A DNA stretch of 64,000 nucleotides. Origin: Streptomyces sp. NBC_00358 (lineage in GTDB: Bacteria > Actinomycetota > Actinomycetes > Streptomycetales > Streptomycetaceae). The translations under genes were made by a program, and so were the position numbers. The stretch spans positions 2,666,001-2,730,000 of the forward strand of contig NZ_CP107976.1 in assembly GCF_036099295.1 (NCBI RefSeq). Reading direction: 5' to 3'. Of this stretch, positions 25,190 to 32,473 are shown in pieces (position 1 is the first letter of the stretch; the number at the start of each line of letters is the position of its first letter). Below the pieces are notes generated by a model. That model was not told the DNA's origin, searched no databases, and saw only the letters and a list, made by a program, of their open reading frames with translations.

Positions 25190-25907
25190 CGGTCGCGCTG
25201 GGAGCGGGTGCCGGGGTGCCGTCCCCGGCCGCCGGTCCCGAGGACGCGCCGTCGCCCGGCGTCGGTACGGAGGCCGCTCCCCCGCCGTCGCCGCCCGGGT
25301 CGGCCGAGCCCCCCGTGCCGGTGGACGGCCCCGGTGTCTCCGGAGCGGCCGGGGCCGAGGACGGCGAAGACCCGCTCGTCGGTGCCGTACCGGGCTCCGT
25401 GCTCCCCGAGCCGGCCCGGTGCCCCTTGAAGGCGTCGCCGACCGTCGTACTCGTGCCGTCGCCGCTGAAGCTCTGCCCCGAGACCATCTCGTACGAGGTG
25501 ATTCCGGCCATCGTGACGCCGAAGACGAGGGCGGTCGCGACCAGCGGCCTCCGCCAGCTCCTGACCCGCGCGCGGTAGACCGTTCCCTCGGTGAAACCGG
25601 TGAACGGGCCGGGGGGACCGGCCTGCTGTCGGGGCTTCGGTTTCGGTTGCACCGTCACATCGCGGATCTGCTCGCCGGTGCGTCTGAAGAAGTGCTGGAA
25701 GACCGTTCCTCCGCAGGTGGCGATGGCGCTGACCAGTCCGGCGCCCAGGATCGTCCCGTAGACACCGAAGTAGGACGCCAGTTTCGCGGCGACCACCGCG
25801 GCGACCGCGCTCCCCGCCACTTGGGGGACGCTCAGGTCCAGCCGCCTCTTCCTCGGTTCCACGTCGGCACCCGGCTTCTCGCCGCCGACATCCGGCTTCT
25901 CACGCAT
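25113..25907 (-). CDS. Membrane-anchored protein with a Ser/Pro/Gly-rich tail
   Basis: A 264-residue protein of unknown function. A charged start is followed by a hydrophobic segment (VAGSAVAAVVAAKLASYFGVYGT, with a second part continuing to about residue 65), a basic linker (VQPKPKPRQQ), and a transmembrane helix at about 115-135 (PLVATALVFGVTMAGI). About 115 low-complexity residues rich in Ser, Gly, Pro, Thr and Ala then extend outside the cell. The layout resembles cell-wall-spanning stalks. The ATG at 25907 follows AAGG. The final 77 bases run antisense to the end of the lactone oxidase gene, which is unusual and makes the exact C-terminus uncertain. Confidence 0.65.
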   Translation of the reverse strand: MREKPDVGGEKPGADVEPRKRRLDLSVPQVAGSAVAAVVAAKLASYFGVYGTILGAGLVSAIATCGGTVFQHFFRRTGEQIRDVTVQPKPKPRQQAGPPGPFTGFTEGTVYRARVRSWRRPLVATALVFGVTMAGITSYEMVSGQSFSGDGTSTTVGDAFKGHRAGSGSTEPGTAPTSGSSPSSAPAAPETPGPSTGTGGSADPGGDGGGAASVPTPGDGASSGPAAGDGTPAPAPSATATTPEPSASSRSQSAGPDPAGPAAR

Positions 25908-26379
25908 TCCCGGACCTTGCCTTCCTTTCCCGTACTTGATCGACCGACCGCACGAGAAAGGGACGTACGGGCGAAACGATAAGTTCCGTTTCTGCCGATT
26001 AGGTGAAGTGCGCCACGTTCCACGAGCGCCGAAAGGGCGCCGAGAACGGCCAACTAGCACCCCCCGCCCGAAGTTGGGCGGCGTGCCGATCCACGCATGT
26101 GGCCCGAATGGAGTACTGTTGCGAGCCCTGGGTCCGGACTCCCGCCAGGGTGTCCGGGGCCTTGCAGGACCGCCGGGAGGGGGCTCGTTGCACAGGGTGA
26201 TGGAGTTCGTCACTTAGCGTTGCGAACAGGTAACCGTGCCATAACGGCGACCCCGGGCCCGTGCCCGACACGCCGGGCAACTCGGCAAGGTTGTGGCAGG
26301 CTGCACCCGGGCAGGCCACACTCGACTAGCGGAAGCAGCGACGCACGTGACGTCGGCAGGCACCACCCGGGAGGTCCCC
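25908..26379. other. 472-base divergent promoter region of sepH
   Basis: No gene is supported. The visible elements are an imperfect palindrome GTGATGGAGTTCGTCAC at 26199-26215 and a TGCCCG-ACACGC-CGGGCA hairpin at 26262-26279. CGGGAGG at 26369 is the ribosome site of sepH. Promoters for sepH and for the divergent membrane protein must lie here, but I cannot place -10/-35 elements with confidence. Confidence 0.4.
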
Positions 26380-27432
26380 ATGCCCGAACTGCGTGTCGTG
26401 GCCGTCTCTAACGACGGCACACGGCTGGTGCTGAAGGCTGCGGACAGTACGGAGTACACGCTTCCGATTGACGAGCGTCTGCGCGCCGCCGTACGCGGCG
26501 ACCGTCCCCGCCTCGGCCAGATCGAGATCGAGGTGGAGAGCCATCTCCGCCCCCGAGACATCCAGGCGCGGATACGTGCCGGCGCTTCCGCGGAGGAAGT
26601 GGCTCAGCTCGCCGGAATTCCCGTCGACCGCGTTCGCCGCTTCGAGGGGCCCGTGCTGGCCGAGCGCGCCTTCATGGCCGAGCGCGCCAGGAAGACTCCC
26701 GTCCGCCGTCCCGGAGAGAACGCCGGACCCCAGCTCGGCGAGGCCGTGCAGGAGCGGCTGCTGATCCGGGGTGCCGAGAAGGACACCGTCCAGTGGGACT
26801 CCTGGCGCCGGGACGACGGCACCTGGGAAGTCATGCTCGTCTACCGCGTCGCGGGCGAACCGCACGCCGCGAGCTGGACCTACGACCCGCCCCGGCGGCT
26901 CGTCCAGGCCGTCGACGACGAGGCGCGCTCGCTGATCGGCGAGTCCGACGACCTCGCGGCGCCCGAGCCGAGCTTCCCGTTCGTGCCGCGGATCGCCAGG
27001 CTGCCCCGCGACCGTCCGCTGGACCGTGCCCTGGACCGGCAGATGGAGCGGCCGAGCCTGCCTCCGTCCCCTCCGGAACCGGTCGAGGAGGCCGAGGACC
27101 GGGACTCCCTGACCAGCCTCCTGGAGGCGGTGCCCAGCTTCCGGGGCGACATGGTGGTGCCCGAGCGGACCTCCGGCTCCGAGCGGCCCGTGGCCGAGGA
27201 GCCCGACCCCGAGCCCGAGGAGGAGGAGCCCCCGGCTCCAGCCGCCTCGGCGGGTGCCGGTTCCGCTTACGCGGACGTGCTCATGCCCCGTTCGGTCGGC
27301 AGCCATCGCGACCGGCTCGTCGGCGCGACCGACCGCCAGGCCGAGGCGGACGGCGTCCGTCCGGGCCGCAGAGCGGCGGTGCCGAGCTGGGACGAGATCG
27401 TCTTCGGCACGCGGCGGAAGAAGCAGGACTAG
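26380..27432 (+). CDS. sepH: Septation protein SepH
   Basis: A 350-residue regulator of FtsZ assembly in Streptomyces sporulation septa and vegetative cross-walls. The N-terminal DUF3071 domain contains MPELRVVAVSNDGTRLVLKA and a helix-turn-helix-like segment (RPRDIQARIRAGASAEEVAQ, then RVRRFEGPVLAERAFMAERA), which in SepH is used to bind FtsZ. The centre, VQWDSWRRDDGTWEVMLVYR, is conserved. A long acidic, disordered linker rich in glutamate and proline follows, and the protein ends in a conserved short motif PSWDEIVFGTRRK. The ATG at 26380 with GGGAGG upstream gives the family start. A strong hairpin follows nine bases after the stop. Confidence 0.92.
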   Translation: MPELRVVAVSNDGTRLVLKAADSTEYTLPIDERLRAAVRGDRPRLGQIEIEVESHLRPRDIQARIRAGASAEEVAQLAGIPVDRVRRFEGPVLAERAFMAERARKTPVRRPGENAGPQLGEAVQERLLIRGAEKDTVQWDSWRRDDGTWEVMLVYRVAGEPHAASWTYDPPRRLVQAVDDEARSLIGESDDLAAPEPSFPFVPRIARLPRDRPLDRALDRQMERPSLPPSPPEPVEEAEDRDSLTSLLEAVPSFRGDMVVPERTSGSERPVAEEPDPEPEEEEPPAPAASAGAGSAYADVLMPRSVGSHRDRLVGATDRQAEADGVRPGRRAAVPSWDEIVFGTRRKKQD

Positions 27433-27440
27433 TCAGGCCT

Positions 27441-27485
27441 ACGACGAGGGGGCTCGCACCGGACCGGTGCGGGCCCCCTCGTCGT
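27441..27485. terminator. Hairpin after sepH
   Basis: A 20-base arm starting ACGACGAGGGGGC pairs with its complement ending CCCCCTCGTCGT with a single T-G wobble, enclosing a short GGACC loop. It closes sepH. The 244 bases beyond it (27486-27729) show no gene. Confidence 0.8.
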
Positions 27486-27729
27486 GCACCGACCGCGTAG
27501 GCCGGCGCCCACGCCCGCCTACGCGCCCTGGCCCGCTTCCACGCCCAGGTCCGGCGCGTCGGACCACCAGGCGCGCGCCCCGCCGCCCCCGCCCGTCACA
27601 CCGGCGACGCTCCCGCCGGTCACACCTGCGGGTGCTGTCGCCGTCGACACCCGCAGGCGGCGCCGTGGGCCGCGCCATCGGTGCCGGCGCGGATGTCTGC
27701 CGCGGGCTACTGCCCGCAGCGTCGCGGTG

Positions 27730-28557
27730 TCACCGCGGGTCGGGGCCCACAGCGACAGGGCGGTTGCCGTCCTGGGACCACTCCGACCACGAACCCACGT
27801 ACAGCGCCGCCGGAATGCCGGCCACCGCCAGGGCCAGAACCTCGTGAGCGCCCGAGACCCCGGAACCGCAGTAGACGCCGACCTCGGAGGCGGGCGTGAC
27901 GCCGAAGGACTTGAAACGGTCGGCGAGTTCGGCCGCGGGCAGGAACCGTCCGTCCTCGGTCACGTTCTCGGCGGTCGGCGCCGAGACGGCACCCGGGATG
28001 TGCCCGCCGACCGGATCGATCGGCTCGACCTCACCCCGGTACCGCTCACCGGCGCGGGCGTCGAGCAGCAGCCCGGTGCGGGCGAGCTCGGCCGCCCCGT
28101 CCGCGTCGAGCAACGGCCGGGCGCCGAGCACCGGTACGAACGTTCCGGACGCCGGCGAGGGGACGTCCGAGGACACCGGTCCGCTCCACGCGGCGAACCC
28201 GCCGTCAAGCACGCGTACCGACGGATGACCCGAATAGCCCAGCAGCCACCAGGCGCGCGCCGCAGCCCAGCCCTGCCCGCCGTCGTACACAACGACGTCG
28301 CGGTCCTCGGACACACCCGCGGCCCGCATCGCCGCGCCGAAGACCTCGGGGTCGGGGAGCGGGTGCCGGCCCGCCGCACCGGCCGGACCAGCGAGTTCGG
28401 AATCCAGATCGACGAAGACGGCACCGGCGATGTGCGCGTTCTCGTACTCGGAGCGCAGGTTGGGGCCGCCCAACTGCCAGCGGATGTCGAGGAGGACCGG
28501 GGGGTTCGGCCCAGCCAGGTCACTCGCGAGTTCGGGTGACGTGATGATGGCGTTCAT
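27730..28557 (-). CDS. Thiosulfate/3-mercaptopyruvate sulfurtransferase
   Basis: A 275-residue tandem-rhodanese enzyme. The inactive N-terminal rhodanese domain carries LLDIRWQLGGPNLRSEYENA and HIAGAVFVDLDSELAG; the catalytic C-terminal domain has LLLDARAGERYRGEVEPIDP and the active-site loop VYCGSGVSGAHEVLAL with cysteine first. CGSGVSG is nearer to mercaptopyruvate sulfurtransferases than to the CRKGVT loop of thiosulfate-specific enzymes. The role is sulfane-sulfur transfer. The ATG at 28557 follows GAGG and gives the usual MNAIIT start. It is divergent from the VOC-domain gene. Confidence 0.88.
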   Translation of the reverse strand: MNAIITSPELASDLAGPNPPVLLDIRWQLGGPNLRSEYENAHIAGAVFVDLDSELAGPAGAAGRHPLPDPEVFGAAMRAAGVSEDRDVVVYDGGQGWAAARAWWLLGYSGHPSVRVLDGGFAAWSGPVSSDVPSPASGTFVPVLGARPLLDADGAAELARTGLLLDARAGERYRGEVEPIDPVGGHIPGAVSAPTAENVTEDGRFLPAAELADRFKSFGVTPASEVGVYCGSGVSGAHEVLALAVAGIPAALYVGSWSEWSQDGNRPVAVGPDPR

Positions 28558-28880
28558 GGCCACCATCCTCGCGCACGGGGTGGCCGCTTCGTCCATGTCC
28601 GGCTACTGTGCTCCGCCGGACACGTCCGATCACGAGGCGTATGGGATCGGGCACATGCTGTACAACCGATGGACACCACGCGGCAATCGCTCCGAAACGG
28701 ATGAGAAACGGCGGAGCGGGCGTCTTCCGGCCACGGGCCGCTGAACGGCGGCGCGGCCGGAACGCACGGCACGACCGGTGGTGCGAACATCGGCACGGGG
28801 CGTGCACGCACGCGACTGAGTACGCGTGTTCGCAGGCTGAAGGTGACCGGCCACCGCGAGGGGCCGAGAAGAGAGTGACG

Positions 28881-29684
28881 ATGACCGAGGCACGGGAATC
28901 GGCCGGCCCGAACGGCACCACGCACGCTCGGCACGCGCCCGGCACGCCCTGCTGGGTGAGTCTGATGGTGCATGAGATGGCCGCGACCCAGGATTTCTAC
29001 GGAGCCCTGTTCGGCTGGGAGTTCCAGCCCGGCCCCCCTCAGCTCGGCCCGTACGCGCGGGCCCTGCTCGACGGCCATGAGGTCGCCGGGATCGGCCAGT
29101 TGCCCCCCGACCGGCACCTCCCGATCGCCTGGACGCCCTACTTCGCCTCGGCCGACGTCGACCAGACCGCCGAGACCGTACGGCACAGCGGCGGCACCGT
29201 GGGGGTGGGCCCGCTGGACGCCGGCGAGGCCGGCCGGCTGGCGATCGCCTCCGACCCGTCGGGCGCCGTCTTCGGCATCTGGCAGGTGGCGGCCCATCTG
29301 GGCACGGGGATCACCGGCGTGCCGGGCACCCCGGCGTGGGACGAGCTCGTGACGCGCGACACCGAGAGCGTCGTCAAGTTCTACCAGGGGGTCTTCGGCT
29401 ACGAACTGGAGCCGACCGTGTCGGCCGACTTCGACTACGTGACCCTGCACATCGACGGCCGGCCGGTGGCGGGCGTCCACGGCGTCGGGAACGCCCTGCC
29501 GCGCGACCGGGGCCCGCACTGGCTGACGTACTTCGAGGCCGCAGAACTGGACGACACCGTCCGCCGCGTCACGGAACTCGGCGGACACCTCCTGCGGGCG
29601 GCCCACGACTCCCCGTACGGCCGCGTGGCGACGGTGGCGGATCCGGAGGGCGCGATGTTCTCCCTGATCCATGCCGTCACCTGA
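28881..29684 (+). CDS. Two-domain VOC (glyoxalase/bleomycin-resistance fold) protein
   Basis: The 267-residue protein contains two vicinal-oxygen-chelate modules (about residues 22-130 and 140-262), each beginning with the typical strand-helix (WVSLMVHEMAATQDFYGALF and WDELVTRDTESVVKFYQGVF) and ending in an acidic strand (DPSGAVFGIWQ; DPEGAMFSLIH). The pattern is that of small-molecule binding or hydroxylase-type VOC proteins common in actinomycetes. No substrate can be assigned. The ATG at 28881 is used with GAGAG seven bases upstream; an in-frame GTG two codons earlier is too close to it. Confidence 0.8.
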   Translation: MTEARESAGPNGTTHARHAPGTPCWVSLMVHEMAATQDFYGALFGWEFQPGPPQLGPYARALLDGHEVAGIGQLPPDRHLPIAWTPYFASADVDQTAETVRHSGGTVGVGPLDAGEAGRLAIASDPSGAVFGIWQVAAHLGTGITGVPGTPAWDELVTRDTESVVKFYQGVFGYELEPTVSADFDYVTLHIDGRPVAGVHGVGNALPRDRGPHWLTYFEAAELDDTVRRVTELGGHLLRAAHDSPYGRVATVADPEGAMFSLIHAVT

Positions 29685-29804
29685 CGACGTCCCGTGCCGT
29701 CGTCCGACGCCTTTCCATGCCTTCACATGAAGCCTTGAGTCACCGGGCCGGCCCCGAGGACGAGGACGGGAGACCGGGAAATCGGGCCGGACCGGGACGG
29801 AGGC

Positions 29805-30452
29805 TCAGACCGAGGCGATCGGCAGGACGTCGGGCGACAGGGCGCCCGCGTGGGCCGTGGCGGCTGTCATACGGCGGCGGTGGTGCCGACGGCACAGGAC
29901 CTCGTAGCCGATGTTCTCCGGCTGGTTGACGTCGCCGACGACGACCTGGGCGCCCTCGACGACCATCTCGCCACCGACGGTGCGGGCGTTGTGCGTGGCG
30001 CGGGCGCCGCACCAGCACAGGGCCTCGACCTGGAGTACCTCGACCCGGTCGGCCAGTTCGACCAGGCGCTGGGAGCCCGGGAAGAGCTTGGAGCGGAAGT
30101 CGGTGGTGATCCCGAAGGCGAAGACGTCGACGCCCAGGTCGTCCACCACGCGGGCCAGTTGGTCGATCTGCGCGGGGGCCAGGAACTGCGCCTCGTCCGC
30201 GATCACGTAGTCCGCCCGGCCACCCTGCGAGAGGTGGTCGACCAGATAGGCGTACAGGTCCTGGTCGTCCGCCACCTCGACCGCGTCGGTGACCAGGCCG
30301 AGGCGCGAGGAGAGCTTGCCCTCGCCCGCGCGGTCGTCGCGCGTGAAGATCATGCCCTGCAGACCCCGTGCCGAGCGGTTGTGCTCGATCTGGAGAGCCA
30401 GCGTGGACTTCCCGCAGTCCATCGTTCCGGAGAAGAACACCAGCTCGGGCAT
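29805..30452 (-). CDS. tdk: Thymidine kinase (type II)
   Basis: A 215-residue kinase that phosphorylates thymidine with ATP for nucleotide salvage. The P-loop GTMDCGKST (residues 9-17) is the actinobacterial form of the motif, DEAQFL supplies the catalytic region, and a zinc-binding lasso is visible as CWCGARATHNAR with CRRHH near the C-terminus. The ATG at 30452 gives the standard MPELVFFSG start; an upstream TTG is unlikely. It lies 44 bases after the phosphodiesterase gene on the same strand and probably shares its transcript. Confidence 0.93.
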   Translation of the reverse strand: MPELVFFSGTMDCGKSTLALQIEHNRSARGLQGMIFTRDDRAGEGKLSSRLGLVTDAVEVADDQDLYAYLVDHLSQGGRADYVIADEAQFLAPAQIDQLARVVDDLGVDVFAFGITTDFRSKLFPGSQRLVELADRVEVLQVEALCWCGARATHNARTVGGEMVVEGAQVVVGDVNQPENIGYEVLCRRHHRRRMTAATAHAGALSPDVLPIASV

Positions 30453-30496
30453 GGGGAGTTGAGCACCTTTCGGCAACGGGGGCAGGGGGAAGGTCG

Positions 30497-31684
30497 TCAG
30501 GAGCGTACTTGGAGGAGGGGCACCAGTTGCTCGGCCGGGGTCATCGAACCGTGGTTTCCGACCATCAGCGACTCCTTCGGCTCCCGCTCGGAGGCGGTGA
30601 TCAGGACGTCGTCCCGGGCCGCCGCGATCACGTCACCCAGCCGGGCGTAGACCCGATCGTCGATCCGCGGGCCGAACCATCCCGCGTCGATCGCCTCGTC
30701 ACGGGAAGCGACCCAGAACTGCTCGCCCAGCACCTCGCGCCAGCAGGTCAGCACGTCCGCCTCGGCGCCCTGGACCGCGTACACATGCCGGGCGCGGCCC
30801 TCGCCGCCCAGCAGGGCGACCCCGGCGCGCAGCTCCCAGTCCTCGTCGAAGTCGATGCGGTGCTGCTCGTCGAAGGGGATGTCGATCATGCCGTGGTCGG
30901 CGGTGACGTACAACGACGAGCGCGGCGGCAACTGCTCCGCGAGACGCTGGACCAACCGGTCGACGTACATCAGCTGGCCGCGCCAGGGGTCCGAGTCGAC
31001 GCCGAAGCGGTGGCCCTTGCCGTCCACCTCCGCGTAGTACGTGTAGACCAAGGAGCGGTCCCCGGCGGCCAGTTGCTCGGCCGCGAGGTCCATGCGCTCC
31101 TCGCCGGACAGCCGGCCGTGGAACGTGCCGCCGCTCAGCGCGATCTTCGTCAGCGGGGTGTTCTGGAAGGTCGGCGAGGAGACCTGGGCGGTGTGCACGC
31201 CCGCCGCCTCGGCAAGCTGGAAGATCGTGGGGTACGGCTGCCAGACGCGCGGCTCGGTCCACGGGTTCCAGCGGAGCTGGTTCATCAGCGCGCCGGTGGC
31301 CGGGTTGCGCGCGGTGTACCCGGGCAGGCCGTGCGCGCCCGGGGGCAGGCCCGTACCGACGGAGGCCAGGGAGGTCGCGGTGGTGGCCGGGTAACCCGCG
31401 GTGATCGGACGCCCCGTGCCGCCGCGCGAGGACGCGAGGAGCGAGGTCATGAAGGGTGCCTCGTCCGGGTGAGCCCGAAGCTGCTCCCAGCCGAGCCCGT
31501 CGATCAGGAACACGCAGTTCCGGTCGGCTTCGGTCAGCTCGGGTATGGCGGCGGTCACGCCGGGAACGGACATGCCGGCGGCGAGTGTGGGCAGCAGGTC
31601 GGCCAGCGAACCGGCGCCGTACTCGGGGACGGGGGCGGAGTCGATCGCCAGCGGTTCCGGGTGGTCCCAGGTGGGCAGGGCCAT
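30497..31684 (-). CDS. ataC: AtaC-type c-di-AMP phosphodiesterase (alkaline phosphatase superfamily)
   Basis: A 395-residue protein of the nucleotide pyrophosphatase/phosphodiesterase family. Two-metal ligands are all identifiable: D62 (FLIDGLGW), the threonine nucleophile at about T101 (YPATTATS), D221 and H225 (VDGKGHRFG), D263 and H264 (VTADHGM), and a late histidine in GNHGSMTP. AtaC, the actinobacterial enzyme that hydrolyses c-di-AMP to AMP, belongs to this family, and as I recall is encoded near sepH in S. venezuelae. Length and motif spacing agree, but the naming is from memory. It overlaps DUF5998 by one base (TGATG) and precedes tdk. The riboswitch and K+ transport genes in this window give it a plausible physiological setting. 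Confidence 0.7.
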   Translation of the reverse strand: MALPTWDHPEPLAIDSAPVPEYGAGSLADLLPTLAAGMSVPGVTAAIPELTEADRNCVFLIDGLGWEQLRAHPDEAPFMTSLLASSRGGTGRPITAGYPATTATSLASVGTGLPPGAHGLPGYTARNPATGALMNQLRWNPWTEPRVWQPYPTIFQLAEAAGVHTAQVSSPTFQNTPLTKIALSGGTFHGRLSGEERMDLAAEQLAAGDRSLVYTYYAEVDGKGHRFGVDSDPWRGQLMYVDRLVQRLAEQLPPRSSLYVTADHGMIDIPFDEQHRIDFDEDWELRAGVALLGGEGRARHVYAVQGAEADVLTCWREVLGEQFWVASRDEAIDAGWFGPRIDDRVYARLGDVIAAARDDVLITASEREPKESLMVGNHGSMTPAEQLVPLLQVRS

Positions 31685-32271
31685 CAGCGGGCGACGTCCG
31701 CGGTCGCCTCGGAGAGGGACTGCGCGAAGGCGAGGGCCTGACGAACGGTCTCCGGACCGTCCCCCGCCTCGCTGACCCGCAGGCTCAGGTCGTCCGCCGT
31801 CGAGTTGCCGGTGTAGCCGTGATCCGCCTCGCAGTTGGGGTCGCCGCAGGCGGCCGGCTCCAGGTCGATGCGGGAGACGGCGCCCCAGCCGATGGTCAGG
31901 ACCACTTCGCGGGGCAGCGTGCCCGGCGTGTACGACTCCGGGTTCGCGACGACGCGGCTGACGACGACCGAGGAGATCCGGCCGAGCTTGACCGATTCCG
32001 TCGAGGTCGTGGCGTACGGCGTCGGCGACGTGGTGTCCGCGTTCTGTTCGTCGGTGTGGCTCACGATGAAACGGTTGCCGGTGAGGACGAGCACGGTGAC
32101 GTGCCGCCGTACCTCGTTCGCGTCGAACGTCGTCTCCTGGTGGACCAGGTACGACCGGATGGTCTCGCCGCCGATCGCGGCCTCCACCGCCTCGGCCACG
32201 AGGGCCGGGTAGTAGCCGCTGCGCTCGATCGCCGCTCGCAGCCCCTGGGTCGTCGTACTGGTCTTGGCCAT
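31684..32271 (-). CDS. DUF5998 protein
   Basis: A 195-residue soluble protein of an actinobacterial family without known function. Features are YLVHQETTFDANEVRRHVTV, a strand-rich core (LTGNRFIVSHTDEQ; REVVLTIGWGAVSRIDLEP) and a conserved cysteine pair in ACGDPNCEADHGY that could bind a metal. The ATG at 32271 follows AGGATGG. It is co-transcribed with, and overlaps by one base, the AtaC-type phosphodiesterase gene; this linkage is widespread in Streptomyces as I recall, so a role in the same pathway is possible but unproven. Confidence 0.85.
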   Translation of the reverse strand: MAKTSTTTQGLRAAIERSGYYPALVAEAVEAAIGGETIRSYLVHQETTFDANEVRRHVTVLVLTGNRFIVSHTDEQNADTTSPTPYATTSTESVKLGRISSVVVSRVVANPESYTPGTLPREVVLTIGWGAVSRIDLEPAACGDPNCEADHGYTGNSTADDLSLRVSEAGDGPETVRQALAFAQSLSEATADVAR

Positions 32272-32473
32272 GCCGTCCATCCTACGGGGGCCCACTGACT
32301 GCGAGGCACCGCTCGCGGCGGTCTGTCGTGGACGGATCAGATCGAACAGGGGACCGCGACCAGGACAGGAGCGGCCGGGGCTGCGGCCGGACGGCCGGGA
32401 AGCCGTACGGGGACGGTGTCCGGGCCGCGCCGGGTCGGCCGGTTCCTGATCGACAGCGGACGGTTCGGACAGC

